Below, one piece after another: positions 21,089-33,873 of a stretch of DNA of 64,000 nucleotides; position 1 is the stretch's first letter, and the number at the start of each line of letters is the position of its first letter. The position numbers were made by a program, and so were the translations under genes. The DNA is from Flectonema sp. DT1601 (Eukaryota; Euglenozoa; Diplonemea; Diplonemida; Diplonemidae): positions 213,501-277,500 of the forward strand of contig OZ025805.1 of NCBI GenBank assembly GCA_964019425.1, written 5' to 3'. Below the pieces are notes generated by a model. That model was not told the DNA's origin. It worked only from the letters and a program-made list of their open reading frames with translations, and did not search any database.

Positions 21089-22749
21089 ATGTCTTCTCGT
21101 TTTGGAGTTCATGCACCGACAATTCTTCCAAAGGCAGAGCTTCCCCAAGAACTCGTTGTTTTAACTTTCCTTAATGATTCGTTTTTGTTTTTGTTTTTGT
21201 TAAATAGTAGTAATGAAATCTATCGTATTATGTTATTTACTGTTACCCAAATTGAATTGTAATCTCCTCAAAACAGATGGACACCACAGATGCTTTGCTT
21301 CAGGAACTTCAAGCTGGGCTTTATGATCCATTAGGTGATTCATATTTAGGAGAACCCTCATCGATAACATCTATTGGTAGAGGTAGCAGAATACCAATTA
21401 GAACACCAACACCAACTCAAAGAGGGAATGTCTTACCCAATGGATTCATTCCTTTTATTGAAGCTGATGAGGATGAACTTCCTGGAGCTGGAGCTGGAAG
21501 AGGACATAGATCTCCATATCAACCATTCCAATTACCAATTCAAAGAGAAGCAGAACCACCAGCTGCTAAACGAACTTATAATATAGCACCGAATCCATCA
21601 ACAAGAGTTGTTAGGATACGTCCTTCTGATGATGGAAACAGAGACAGAAGTCCAAGTAAAGGTTATCGAGCAGCTGCTGGTGAGTATAGCGAATTTTGGC
21701 ATCGAGGACCAGCACCTGTTAGACGTGAGAATTGGGCTCGTGAAGCAGCGGCAAGTCCAGTTCTTGCTCGTGATTTCCACAACACGGAATTCCTATCAAA
21801 TCGCGTAAACCAAACTACCAACTACAGTGATATAGTTACAGCTGCTAATGATGTTCACAACATAGGACTTCAAGGAACTTGGTCAACCAGAGGATGGCTT
21901 GGCGCAAAAACAGGCGAATCACAACTCCCTGGGAACCGACAAGAACGAATCCTCCACGCAATCGACACTTTAGAAATGGCATCTACTAAACAAGGTCCTA
22001 TGCAGGATGACTATTCAGATTTTGCTCTAAAAGCAGATTTCATGCCAGCTCAGTTAATTATTACAACAGGTGAGGATGGTCAGCCACCACACTACCAACA
22101 GAGTGGTAGAGACAACTACCCAGAGTACTACGAAGATGATGAGACTGAGGAAGAACTACCTCAAGCGGAACTTGAATCCCTTGAAGAAGCTACAGATCCT
22201 CAAGAAATTAATTACTACGATCAGCTACTGCGTTTTCGTGTAGACATGGATACTTACAGAAAAGATAACCCTACTGACTACCCTGATTATTTGAGAAAAG
22301 TAGTTGCTGCTGGTCTTCCTAGAGAACACCACGAGTACTTTCGTCAACAAATAAAAGAAATAGATGACAACGGTGGAGAATTACCGGAAGTATCCAGAAA
22401 GAAATACAAAAAGGAAAGAAAGCGTAAAAAGAATGAAGCTGCAGAAAAACAAGCCGCTGATCGAGCCAACCATCCTGACCTTACCAGATCAAACAGCAAA
22501 GGGAAGAAAGACAGAAAAAATAAAAAAGAGAAGAAGGAGAAGTCAAGCAATCCTATTGAGAAATACACCGATAAAAAGGCCAAGAAGGCAAAAAAGGAAC
22601 TTGAAAAATCAATGAAGCCTGACAAGCTGCTGAAGAAAGCAAGAAAATCTGACGGGTTCGCTGATGCCCAGGAAGAGGCTGGCAAAGCATTTGAGGGTTT
22701 GGAAGAAAATACCAATGATAAACTCGGGGGATTTGGTGGGATGTTTTAA
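21089..22749 (+). CDS. Unrecognised protein with acidic middle and lysine-rich tail
   Basis: The main frame runs from 21277 to the stop at 22749 (490 residues). I propose a 22-codon first exon at 21089-21154 (MSSRFGVHAPTILPKAELPQ...) joined across a 122-base GT-AG intron (21155-21276, ending CAAAACAG), giving 512 residues. The join keeps frame, but the acceptor is immediately followed by ATG, so a start at 21277 is also possible. The protein has a Pro/Arg-rich first third, a middle with NYSDIV and QGTWSTRGW, an acidic stretch near 305-330, and a C-terminal 130 residues dominated by Lys and Glu, ending in a Gly/Phe patch. No domain is recognised. It may be a host nuclear or RNA-associated protein, or a leftover of the neighbouring virus-like element. 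Confidence 0.6.
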
Positions 22750-23240
22750 ATAAAATATACTTTTTTGATTTTTCACCAAGCCTATCAATTGAAATTCAAA
22801 CGTATAACACCACCGTTTGTGGTCGCCTATTATTACTATTTTTTTTGTACTGTTCATGTGTATGTTGTTGTTATTGTTGGTGGGGATTAGAGATCCTGAA
22901 AAGAAACTAACTAAATAAGTAAACCGAAAGAAGGTTGACGGTGACAATTTTGAGAAATTTTGATTAAAAAAAAAGAAAAAAAAAAAAAAATCGAAATTTT
23001 CTTTTTCTTTGTTAATCTTATTCATATGGGTCAAGACAATCTGTAAAACGGTAGATTTACTTTCTGATATTCATTTCTGTTCCAAAACTTATTTTAAAGA
23101 AAAAAAAAAAAAAAAAAAAAAATTAAGTTTTTTTTTCCCCCTGATTCTAGACATTATTATTGTTATTATTATTATTTTTTCCTCTCAATTCTAATTCCCT
23201 TCTTTTTTTTTTTTCCAGTACCCTTTCTCAGTCAATAACA
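22750..23240. other. Intergenic, poly(A)/poly(T)-rich
   Basis: No gene or repeat family is seen. A long T-run ending in CCAG at 23218 lies 22 bases before the kinesin start codon and looks like a 3' splice site. Confidence 0.5.
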
Positions 23241-26200
23241 ATGACAACGAGACGGGTTGCATCCCGTTCCAGGAGGGAGAATGGGGGTGCTGTTCCTCCT
23301 TACCGTGAACCATCAACGCAGAGGTCTCTGTCTAGAGAACGAAGCTTCACAGCACCGAGTAAGAAGGAGGCTGTCTATGTTTGTCCGAGATTCGCCCCGT
23401 CTCGTGATGGTGGTGATGTTCTTGACTTTGATGTAAATGGGGGAGAACTAACCATAAATCACCACACTGAAACCCAAGATGGAAAACAAGACATTGAAAA
23501 ACGACGATACAGATTCGCTCATGTTTTCGATTCGGATACTTCAGAAGATCAAATTTTTGACCAACTCTGGGACCAATCGAAAGACAAAATCACTTCTGGA
23601 TACAACTCAACTATTCTATGTTATGGTCAAACTGGTAGTGGAAAGACTCACACCGTAAGTAACCTATTACCAAGACTAACCACCGCTTGTTTTGATTGGA
23701 TTGCTGAGGAACAATCAAATTCGGAAGTCTCTTTTAAAGTAGAGCTGTCATACCTTCAAATATACATGGACAATGTCTATGATCTATTGGCTGGATCAAA
23801 TGACGCTAAGAGAGGAGAAGTGTTAAATCATAAAGGGAAAACGTTGGATTCTCTTCCAAAGGGTTTCGTTGATGTTAGTTCTCCGAGAGAAATTTTATCT
23901 CTGGTCAAGACTGGTAATAAATGGAGAGCGACGAATGCTCACGCGCTTAACGACCATTCATCTAGAAGTCATACTTTGTTTTTTTTGACAATGTCAAAAA
24001 ATGATAAAAAAAGTCAAGTATACACCCAATCTACTCTACTGGTAGTGGATCTCGCTGGATCAGAACGGGTTCACAAGACAAAAACAACCGGAGATGCCTT
24101 TGAAGAAGGCCGTGCTATAAACAAAGCCCTAACCACACTAGGAAGGGTAATGGAAGGCCTATCAAGGTCTGATAAGTCAATTCCGTATAGAGAAAATATC
24201 CTCACAATGTATCTAAAGGAAACCTTAACAAACTCATTCTTTGCTCTCGTCTGTTGCTGTTCGAGTGATGACAATAATAGTGATGAGACGAGGTGTACTT
24301 TAAAGTTTGGTTCTGTCGCAAAACAAATTCAAATAACTAGAAAAACAAATGATCAATTGAAAGCCAGAATTCAAGCAAAGGAGAGGAAAGCAGTCTTTGA
24401 TCAAACAATTACAGATCTTAGCAATAGACATCAAGTTGAAAAAGACGATATTCAAAAGAAATATAACACTTTGACAGCTGATTTTAAACAAGAAGCAACT
24501 CACAGAAGAAAACTTGAACAGACGTTGAATTACAGTGAATCTGAAAGGAAAGAACTTTTGACTAGTTTACAGACATTGGAAAGGGATTCTACTTATCTGC
24601 AATCCTTGGTATCGACATTACAACAGGAAAGTAAAAAGAAGGACGATCTTCTGTCTGAATTGTCAACAGATGCAAAGCAAAAAGAAAACCTAATGAACAC
24701 TGAAATGTCAACTCTACGTGAGACTCATGCGGATCTCAGAAGTAAACTGTCAGAGGCATCTCAACAAGTTGCTACAACCGATGATTTAAAGCTAACTAAC
24801 ACAAACTTGTTGACTGACATCGCAGCACTCGCCTCAGCAAAGGAAGTTCTTCAAGCAAATGCTTCAATGTTGGAAATTAGAATTACAGATGCGAATACTG
24901 AGGTTGAGGAACAATCCAAAGCCAGAGAGTCACTTGAAAAAAACATCATCGAATTACAAGACACTCTGGACACAAAAGAAACAGAAGCTTCACTAATGCT
25001 GAGTACCCAACAAGATCTTACGAAACAACTTCAGCAGGTTAATGACATCGTTGAAGCAGAACAGGTTAAGGTATCGACTTTGAAAAAAGATATTTCTCAG
25101 AGAGAGGTAAATTCAAAATCACTCAGAGCGACTCTGACTAATTTGAGTAACGAATTGTTACAAAAAGAAGAGGAATTAGCGAAATCTGAATCAATCGCAA
25201 ACAATGAGCGTTCGTGTAAAAAAGATCTTCAAAGACAGGTTTTGGACCACTCAGATGCTAAACAAGAATTCGAACAAACAATTCGACTAAAAGAACTCGA
25301 CATCTCTAGATTGGTAGCGTCTCAGCAAAACCTTCATAACAAAATAACAAATCTCCAACACAGTTGCGATGAAAAAGTAAAAATTGAACAAAAACTGACA
25401 TCTCTACAGTCAGATCACAATAGAATTACCCAACAGATTGCGTCTCAGAAAAAGATTCATCATGAAAATACGAAAATTTTGGAGGACCATATTTCAAACA
25501 TGGAAAGGAAGCAAACATCACTTCAGAATCAACTTCATCAGTCGGAAAACCTTCGCGATGAGGAAGTCACAAATCTTCAGACTGCATACCATGAGATAAC
25601 CCAACTGATTGACAGAGAAAAACAACGCTACGCTGTTGAGTCAAACCGTCTTCATTCTCACATCAATACTTTAGAAGAGTCACAGGATGATTTAGAAACT
25701 CTCGTTGCGCAACTTACTCAGGGAAAAACCGAATCAAACGTAAAAATGAGCGAACTACAAGAACAACTCACCTCTGTTAAAAGAGAGAGAGAAACAGAAG
25801 AAAGTAAATACAAAGAACATACGCTCTACCTGGAGAGAGTCGTTGATAACCTTGAATTGGAACAGAGCAATGCGAATGACAGATTAGACGAGTTAAAGAG
25901 CAGAGCTGCTGAACATCAACTGATGGAAAAAGAAAAACATGCGAGTGATGTATCTGTTTTGGAACTTGAAATATCAAAACTGCAAAACTCACTTGACGAA
26001 GCTGCTGTAAATCAAAAACAAGCTCATCAACGTCACGAGCTTTATCACTCTGTGAATAACGCGAAGATCATAAAACTTGAATCTCAGGCTTCTCAGTTGG
26101 AAGCCGAAAAGGAATCTGCTGAAGCTTTCAACAAGGAAATCATCACCATCCACACACAGAAATCTGATCACTTAAAGTCTGTTATAAAATCATTGGAAGA

Positions 26201-28421
26201 AGCTCAGGTTAATTCTCAAGCTCAGATTAGTCATTTTAAAACAGCTTTTTCAGAAACTACGTCACAAGTTGTAAAAATTACTAATGAAAAACAATCAGCG
26301 ACAACTGAACTTAATAAAACTATTTCAAACTTACAATCTGATTGTATTCAGCTAAAGGAAGTCATGGCTACTGTAGAAGAACAGAACAACCTCCAATTGT
26401 CAAGTCTTACTGTTGAAAATCAAAACATCAACAACACTGTTAAGCAGTACGTTATCGAACAAGAATCACTTAAACAGACTCAAAGTAAGTTAGAAAAATT
26501 AATTACCAAAACTCAAGAAGAGAAGGAAACAGTTGAATTGTCCTGCAACAGGCATTTGGAACATAAAAAACAACTCTTGGAGTCTCATAATCAGTTAAAA
26601 GACCTTTATGAAATATTATTGTCTGACTATGATAAAACAAAAACTGATGCTCTCGGTATACATGAGCTCTACATGGACTTGGAAGTCGAACTCGCAAGTG
26701 AAGGTGAAGAAAAAAATCGACTTCAAGAAACAACAGCAGACTTACACCAGCAACTTGACATCCTCAATAATCAAAAAATAAAAACTGAAGAGAGAGTTCA
26801 ATCATTACAAAATATGTCTGATCATTTATCTACTAAATTACAGATTGCTACAACCGCAAGAGACACAGCAGTCGGTGAAATTGATAATTTGAACGGTTTA
26901 TTAGCTGACATAAAATCACAATACCACCAACAACTCATCTACGCAAAAGAAGCCAAACTAAGAGAAACAAACCTCGAAAATGTAATCACGTCCTGTGAGC
27001 AAAACTTAGAAGCAAAGCGAGTGCAATGCCAGGAGTTGAATGACCAGCTGTTGGAACAGACTGCTATACTGGAAACGTCTGTCGTGTTATCTCCTCAGGA
27101 AAAACAACTCCTCGAGGATGAGATCTTCATCAGTAAACAAGAATTACAGAAATCACACAAAGCAGCACTAGCGATGGAGAATGAGCTTACTGTCCTACTT
27201 AACCGACATGAAGCTGCGGTCACACTCAGCGAATCTCAATCAAAAAAATGTAATCAACTAAATGCTGAATGTGTAAGTGGTATTCACGAACTTAAATTAG
27301 CGCAAGCATCCCTTCAAACTCTTGAAAAATCAAACCGACAGATTAAACATGCTCATGCTAAGCTAGTCTTGCGTACCAAAGAAATCAGAGCCAATGAGGC
27401 TGAAATTCATAAGTTGCAGACATATAAAGTTCAAGCCACTCGATTAGAACAAAAAGTATCATCGTTGACATCGACAAACAAAACGTTAAATCAAAAATCA
27501 AAGGCCAACCATACTGAGACACACCGTCTTAAGAAAGAAGTTCATTACAAAGAACGTGAGCTTCAGGAGATGCGTGCTAAGCTTGATAGAGCTAACAGAA
27601 TGAATGCCGATTTAAAGCATTTGTCAGATGCAAAAATACAACAACTCGAAAAGAACGTTGTTCATTTGTCGCAAACAGTTCAGGGGCAGGGAAGATGTAT
27701 TGCGGGATACGAAGGGAAGATAAAAGAATCTGAGAAAGACGGATTTTTATTAAAACACATGGTTGGTAAACAAGAGTCACACCATTATCAAAAAAAGGGA
27801 ACTGGTCTCGGAATAGGACAGCGATTCTCATCATCACCTGAACAACAATACATCAGAAGACAGACTAGACCTGAATCTGTTTCACGGAGTGTGAGTAGCT
27901 TCTGTTCAGGTGGTAGCCAACCATCACCAGGAAGGTCAGTTTCTTCGAGTTATTTCGCTCCTCCTCCACCTTCGGATTCTCATTTTGGATTTCAATCAAA
28001 TTCATTTGGGAAATCCATTACTCAAAATTTTAAAAAACCAGTTCAATCCTCAACAAGAAGTCCTTCACCTATGTCGTCAAGTAAATACAACGTTAGATCA
28101 TCTGGGTATGGACAGCCTGTTAGTCGGTCTTTGTCTCCAGGAGGGATGACTTTTGGTAAAACCAGTTTACGAAACTTAATGAACCAAAAGAGTTCAAAAA
28201 GAACAACATCGCCAACAAGTAGAGGATTTGGTATAACAAGCATGGCTTCTATTTCATCAAAACAATCATCTGGTTATGGTCGACCAGTTGTGAGTAAGTC
28301 TCGTTCAATATCACCAGAAATCAGACGACCTTATGGATGGAAAGAAACCTTCTCAAGAGAGTCATCTCCTGTATTCGTATCACGAGTTCCTTCAAGGGCT
28401 CGTAGCCGTTCTCCGGCATAG
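23241..28421 (+). CDS. Kinesin with N-terminal motor, very long coiled coil and Ser/Arg-rich tail
   Basis: The protein is 1726 residues from the ATG at 23241. The frame stays open further upstream, but that part is T-rich and ends at a splice-acceptor-like CCAG, so I chose this start. The motor spans about 45-365. It has the P loop CYGQTGSGKTHT (about 130), switch I NDHSSRSHT (about 237) and switch II VDLAGSE (about 268), so it should hydrolyse ATP and walk on microtubules. Residues 370-1510 are almost continuous heptad-type coiled coil, indicating a dimer with a long stalk. The tail (1530-1726) is rich in Ser, Pro, Gly and Arg, with SRSLSPG-like motifs typical of phosphorylated or microtubule-binding tails. 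There is no intron inside the frame. The length and long stalk recall CENP-E-like kinesins, but I do not assign a subfamily. Confidence 0.93.
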   Translation: MTTRRVASRSRRENGGAVPPYREPSTQRSLSRERSFTAPSKKEAVYVCPRFAPSRDGGDVLDFDVNGGELTINHHTETQDGKQDIEKRRYRFAHVFDSDTSEDQIFDQLWDQSKDKITSGYNSTILCYGQTGSGKTHTVSNLLPRLTTACFDWIAEEQSNSEVSFKVELSYLQIYMDNVYDLLAGSNDAKRGEVLNHKGKTLDSLPKGFVDVSSPREILSLVKTGNKWRATNAHALNDHSSRSHTLFFLTMSKNDKKSQVYTQSTLLVVDLAGSERVHKTKTTGDAFEEGRAINKALTTLGRVMEGLSRSDKSIPYRENILTMYLKETLTNSFFALVCCCSSDDNNSDETRCTLKFGSVAKQIQITRKTNDQLKARIQAKERKAVFDQTITDLSNRHQVEKDDIQKKYNTLTADFKQEATHRRKLEQTLNYSESERKELLTSLQTLERDSTYLQSLVSTLQQESKKKDDLLSELSTDAKQKENLMNTEMSTLRETHADLRSKLSEASQQVATTDDLKLTNTNLLTDIAALASAKEVLQANASMLEIRITDANTEVEEQSKARESLEKNIIELQDTLDTKETEASLMLSTQQDLTKQLQQVNDIVEAEQVKVSTLKKDISQREVNSKSLRATLTNLSNELLQKEEELAKSESIANNERSCKKDLQRQVLDHSDAKQEFEQTIRLKELDISRLVASQQNLHNKITNLQHSCDEKVKIEQKLTSLQSDHNRITQQIASQKKIHHENTKILEDHISNMERKQTSLQNQLHQSENLRDEEVTNLQTAYHEITQLIDREKQRYAVESNRLHSHINTLEESQDDLETLVAQLTQGKTESNVKMSELQEQLTSVKRERETEESKYKEHTLYLERVVDNLELEQSNANDRLDELKSRAAEHQLMEKEKHASDVSVLELEISKLQNSLDEAAVNQKQAHQRHELYHSVNNAKIIKLESQASQLEAEKESAEAFNKEIITIHTQKSDHLKSVIKSLEEAQVNSQAQISHFKTAFSETTSQVVKITNEKQSATTELNKTISNLQSDCIQLKEVMATVEEQNNLQLSSLTVENQNINNTVKQYVIEQESLKQTQSKLEKLITKTQEEKETVELSCNRHLEHKKQLLESHNQLKDLYEILLSDYDKTKTDALGIHELYMDLEVELASEGEEKNRLQETTADLHQQLDILNNQKIKTEERVQSLQNMSDHLSTKLQIATTARDTAVGEIDNLNGLLADIKSQYHQQLIYAKEAKLRETNLENVITSCEQNLEAKRVQCQELNDQLLEQTAILETSVVLSPQEKQLLEDEIFISKQELQKSHKAALAMENELTVLLNRHEAAVTLSESQSKKCNQLNAECVSGIHELKLAQASLQTLEKSNRQIKHAHAKLVLRTKEIRANEAEIHKLQTYKVQATRLEQKVSSLTSTNKTLNQKSKANHTETHRLKKEVHYKERELQEMRAKLDRANRMNADLKHLSDAKIQQLEKNVVHLSQTVQGQGRCIAGYEGKIKESEKDGFLLKHMVGKQESHHYQKKGTGLGIGQRFSSSPEQQYIRRQTRPESVSRSVSSFCSGGSQPSPGRSVSSSYFAPPPPSDSHFGFQSNSFGKSITQNFKKPVQSSTRSPSPMSSSKYNVRSSGYGQPVSRSLSPGGMTFGKTSLRNLMNQKSSKRTTSPTSRGFGITSMASISSKQSSGYGRPVVSKSRSISPEIRRPYGWKETFSRESSPVFVSRVPSRARSRSPA

Positions 28422-28503
28422 GGTTGGTATTTTTATGTTTTGTTTTGTATTTTTTTTTTCTCGCCTTATTCCTCCCCTCTTTCCAAATTTTTTTTTTAAT
28501 AAA
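28422..28503 (+). terminator. Kinesin 3' end with AATAAA signal
   Basis: An AATAAA hexamer lies at about 28498, some 77 bases after the stop, in T-rich DNA. It is a plausible poly(A) signal, though such hexamers are common in this base composition. Confidence 0.35.
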
Positions 28504-28650
28504 GTAACTACACTCCAGACTTGCTATCTGAAAGTGATTCAAATCTCAATAATTTGACTGATTGACTTCTTCTCCATAACTGGTGATGAGAGAATAGAGG
28601 TAACTGAGTGCTCATGAGAATTTAATAGTTACTATCACCGTCGAGTGTAT
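28504..28650 (+). repeat. Dispersed repeat family R1, copy 1
   Basis: Core TGATGAGAGAATAGAGGTAA followed by TTAATAGTTACT is shared with copies near 39511, 56869 and 58066. This copy is the most diverged at its left end. Confidence 0.7.
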
Positions 28651-30436
28651 CATTAACAGGGTTGTGTTAAATTATCGTCTTTGAAGTTACGATCCACTTA
28701 GTTAGTAGTGTTTTGATATTAAAAAAAAAAAAAAAACAATCCACTTTCTTGTGCTATAGGTTTCTGTGGTGCACTTTTTTTTTGTTTGTTTGTTTGTTTA
28801 TTTTCTTCCCTCTTTGTTTATGTTCTCTTTCTGTATTTTTTTTTTTTTTTGAAAAATCCGTCTTCCCCCTTGCATTTTTTACTATTATACAATTGAAAGA
28901 AAAACAAGTAATAATACTCGGTGGTCTAATGGACTTGCTAGCTAACTAACAAATAATAACCAAAAACCAACTTGCATACTTAGGTTGGTTTTTTTTTGTG
29001 TGCTGTGAACACACAATTTAGTTTACTTTAATAGTAAGTAAGAGTCACTCAGTTTATTAATTTACTGAAGTGATTAGTAGTCAGATGTTCTACTGTTTGT
29101 GAAGTAGTCAGATGTTCTACTGTTTGTGAAGTAGTCAGTCAGCTGATTATTTACGTGATTTGATTTATTCGAAACGCGTATATTGAAAAAAAGGTTTCTG
29201 AAATTATTCATTCTCTCTTTACATTTCTTTAGTGTGATGATTTTCTTTTTTTTTAGTGTGTTGGTTGTCGCGCGGGTTTGCTCTTGCGCTGACTATTTTC
29301 CTCCTTCATCCAACCTTACCTTTGATTTATTTATCCAAATCCACCCATGGCACTCAAATGAAGTTAAGTCTTCTGCCAAAAAAACGTTTTCACGGTACTC
29401 TTGTTGGTGTTTTTTCCTACATTGTTTAAAAAACTATCCATTTTTTTTTTTTATATTTTCATTTTGCGGGGGTTATCAAAGTTGCCCTTCCTACATCATT
29501 GATTATGGTGTAGAGTCTTTTATGACGTTTTTACGGAGTGTTTTATTTATCATCGTTATTACTACTCACGACACTGTGAATGTGTTTATTCTTGTCTTAA
29601 GGCACTAGCTACTTAGCGGCTGTGATGAGTTGGTTACGTAAGTCTGTCACACTCATACAGTCGGCTGGCAATATTGGCCGATGGTGTGTTCGGTGGACTC
29701 CGACTCAAAAATTATTATTTTTTTTTAAATTTTTTTTTATTATTATTATGTCTGGCTACCTACCCAGTAAACTGTACTTGAAAATATACAAAAAAATTCC
29801 GGAAATTATTTATGCTGATTTTTTTTTTTCCCCCACACTTGTGGGTGCCAAAAAAAAAAAAAAAAAAAAAATTCCGGTGAGAGCAAAAACTCTTTACACA
29901 AAGAAGTATTATTGTACAGAAAAAAAAAAAAAAAAAAAAAAATCCTGACTTCCTTTATTTTTATTATTTATTTGAATTGGCAGTTTTTAGCTGTGATGTC
30001 GGAGAGGGGACTTACGACCCTACTGAGGTTGTGAGAATCCGTGCCGTCATTAAACCAGTCCTGTTAGCCTGACTGCCTTATTAACACTTGTTGCTTGTAA
30101 CTGAGGGACAATCTTGAAGAAAAAAAATAATAATAACACTACATGTTAAAGAGTTTCTGTCTTCCGAAATATTTTGAGATATCAGTTTGGCGATTTTCCC
30201 CCAAAAAGCTACTCAGTTCTTTTTAATCATTTGATTAATTAGTATTCTGTTGTTTGTTGGAAGGATTTTACTCAGCTGGTTTCTTTTTTTGTTTTGTTTT
30301 CAAATTATTTTTTTTAGCAGTAAGTGTGGAATATTTTTTTTTTTTGGTATTTAAAATTTTTTTATTTTTTAATACCTATATATTCTGGATCTGTCCATTT
30401 ACTATAAGGTTACATTAAAGCTGCGCACATTCTCTT

Positions 30437-30471
<35 letters not shown>

Positions 30472-30827
30472 AAATTAAAAATAGTTGTATTTATTATTAT
30501 CTCCAGTCTAGATGACCCCCCTTTGGAGAGAGCAACGTTTGGATTAAAAATAACTTTTGATCTAATGTTATGTTTGATGACCGTGTTCTTCCCTTCGGTT
30601 TAATGTGATGTTGTCTGTCTTCCTTTTCCCTCTCTCACCCGATGCGGTTTGGCGGATGTGTATTTCGGAAGATGGTCATTCCATCTAACAAATGAATACA
30701 TGTCTCTCTTTGTAGAATACGACGAACACCTCTTTTTGAGTTGTTTTATTATCTTAGCTGCTGTTGAAATTGAGGAGAGCTAAATTTTCTTTTTTCCCTG
30801 TCGTATCATTTTTTTTTAATTATTTTA

Positions 30828-30930
30828 TGAGAGTCTCACGGTTGGCTGGTAGCAATCTAACTGTTTACCCCCCTCCGTGTGTGTTCTTGACTTTTGGATT
30901 CCTAGGCTTCGTAAATAAATAAATAATTTT
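30828..30930 (+). repeat. Dispersed repeat family R2 (SINE-like), copy 1
   Basis: It starts GAGAGTCTCACGGTTG and ends TAGGCTTCGTAAATAAATAA. The AAAT-repeat tail is the kind left by LINE-driven retroposition. Its middle is diverged from the copies at 57749 and 60421. Confidence 0.65.
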
Positions 30931-31307
30931 TTCTTTCATTTTTTTACATTTGTTAATATCACTCTTCTCTTTCTCTCCCTCTGCCCCCCCGCAAATAGTT
31001 AACTTGACTGACAAGCCCTATCCTGGCGAGCTCCGATGGATTTTTATCTTTGAACGATAGCAACTTCAACATAGAATGAAGTCCCTTAGAACTTACTGAT
31101 GAAGGACTAAAAAGGGACAAGTAGTATAAGATTAAGGCTCCTGAAACTACATATTCTATTACCCTTTGATGTTAGGAAACTGTGGAAATGAATACTTTTC
31201 TTTTATTAATCTCTACTTTTCTTATTCTCACTTTTCTGTTCTAAAATTAATGATACTAACTTGACTGACAACCGTACTGATGATGAACTAAATGGAGGTA
31301 ACCTACC

Positions 31308-31445
31308 TCTTCTGGTCAATAAGACAAAAAAAAAAAAAAAAAAGGCCAAAAAAACATATTTCCCTAACAACGTGCAAATATTTCTTTTTCAGTCAAATCC
31401 CCTTAAAAATGTTAGCTGTTTTTACATTGTCAAAGTTTCACCCTC
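31308..31445 (+). repeat. Dispersed repeat family R7, copy 1
   Basis: Shared words are TGGTCAATAAGACAAA, AACGTGCAAATATTTC, TTTTTCAGTCAAAT and ATTGTCAAAGTTTCACC, in that order. Other copies lie at 38380-38590 and 57395-57520. Confidence 0.6.
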
Positions 31446-32028
31446 CCTGCCCCCCCATAGTGACTAACTCTACAACCGTACTGATGATTAAATAAATAAA
31501 TAAATAGTGGGCAAGCTGCCTTTGAATGTTCACTGTTTCGACAGATGTTCAAAAAAAAAAAATAAAAAAAAAGATCGTGTGTTTTTATTTTATTTTTTAA
31601 ATGATGTTTGTGAACTGGAGCATCCCTCTGTACTCTTAACAAAATTGTGACAAAAAAAAAAAAACAATTCATTTTTTTATTTTTAAAAAAAATTTCTCAA
31701 TCAATCAATTGCTGTACCGTAATTGTATTTATTTTTTCTATTTTTCTTTTTTTATATATCGAAAATAAAAACAACTCTCTCTCGATGCGAAAAAGAAGTA
31801 ATAATAATAAAATGATATTTAACTGTCTTCGCATTGGGTGTTTGTTGTAATATTTTTTTTTCAGTCTCAAAATGACATGTTTTTATTAATGAAATGAGAC
31901 AGCGTTCGTTAACCAGTTTTATTATAACAAGAATCACAACATATGACATGGTAGATGATGAGTAGGTATCTTTTTTTTTTTTTGAGGAGTAAATTTTTTA
32001 ATTCTTCTACGTTCTGTCAGTAACTTAA

Positions 32029-33449
<1,421 letters not shown>

Positions 33450-33873
33450 ATTGTACATCACACCACAAGATTCCCTCCACCCCTTTTTTTTTTTTCAGAA
33501 TTTCTTTTCTCCTCTCCTCCTTATTTTTTTTTTTTAAAAAAAAAACATTCTATTTTTTGTTGTAAATGTCCTCACGAAAAGAAAAAAAAGAAAAAAAATA
33601 AAAAAAATCACACCTTGGATTGTAAAGGTTCTTTTGGAAAACACCAACTCCTGTTCTCCTGAATTCATGTAGAGATAACAACGTTGTATCTTAGCATTAA
33701 TTATTATTAACAAAAAAGAGGGTCACCTAGATTGTTATTTATCAGTATGAACATAATAAAAAAAAAAGGGGAAAAAGTCATGATTATTTTTTTTAAAAAA
33801 AAAATTATTAATCACTTTTCATTTCCTTACAGAAAGTATTGTAGTTAGGTAATGATTGCCTGTGATTTATGTG
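33450..33873. other. Intergenic, tubulin 3' side
   Basis: It holds poly(A)/poly(T) runs and no repeat copy. A TTCCTTACAG at 33823-33832 precedes the channel gene. A short upstream frame begins at 33852 (ATGATTGCC) and ends inside the channel's first codons. Confidence 0.5.

Noticed and set aside
29183-29948. Plus-strand frames of 108-141 codons between kinesin and tubulin
   Set aside because: They are mostly poly(T) or poly(A) translated as Phe or Lys, with no domain.
31090-31145. TGATGA and CTGA spaced like a C/D snoRNA
   Set aside because: Single occurrence, no terminal stem and no target visible. Such short words are expected by chance.
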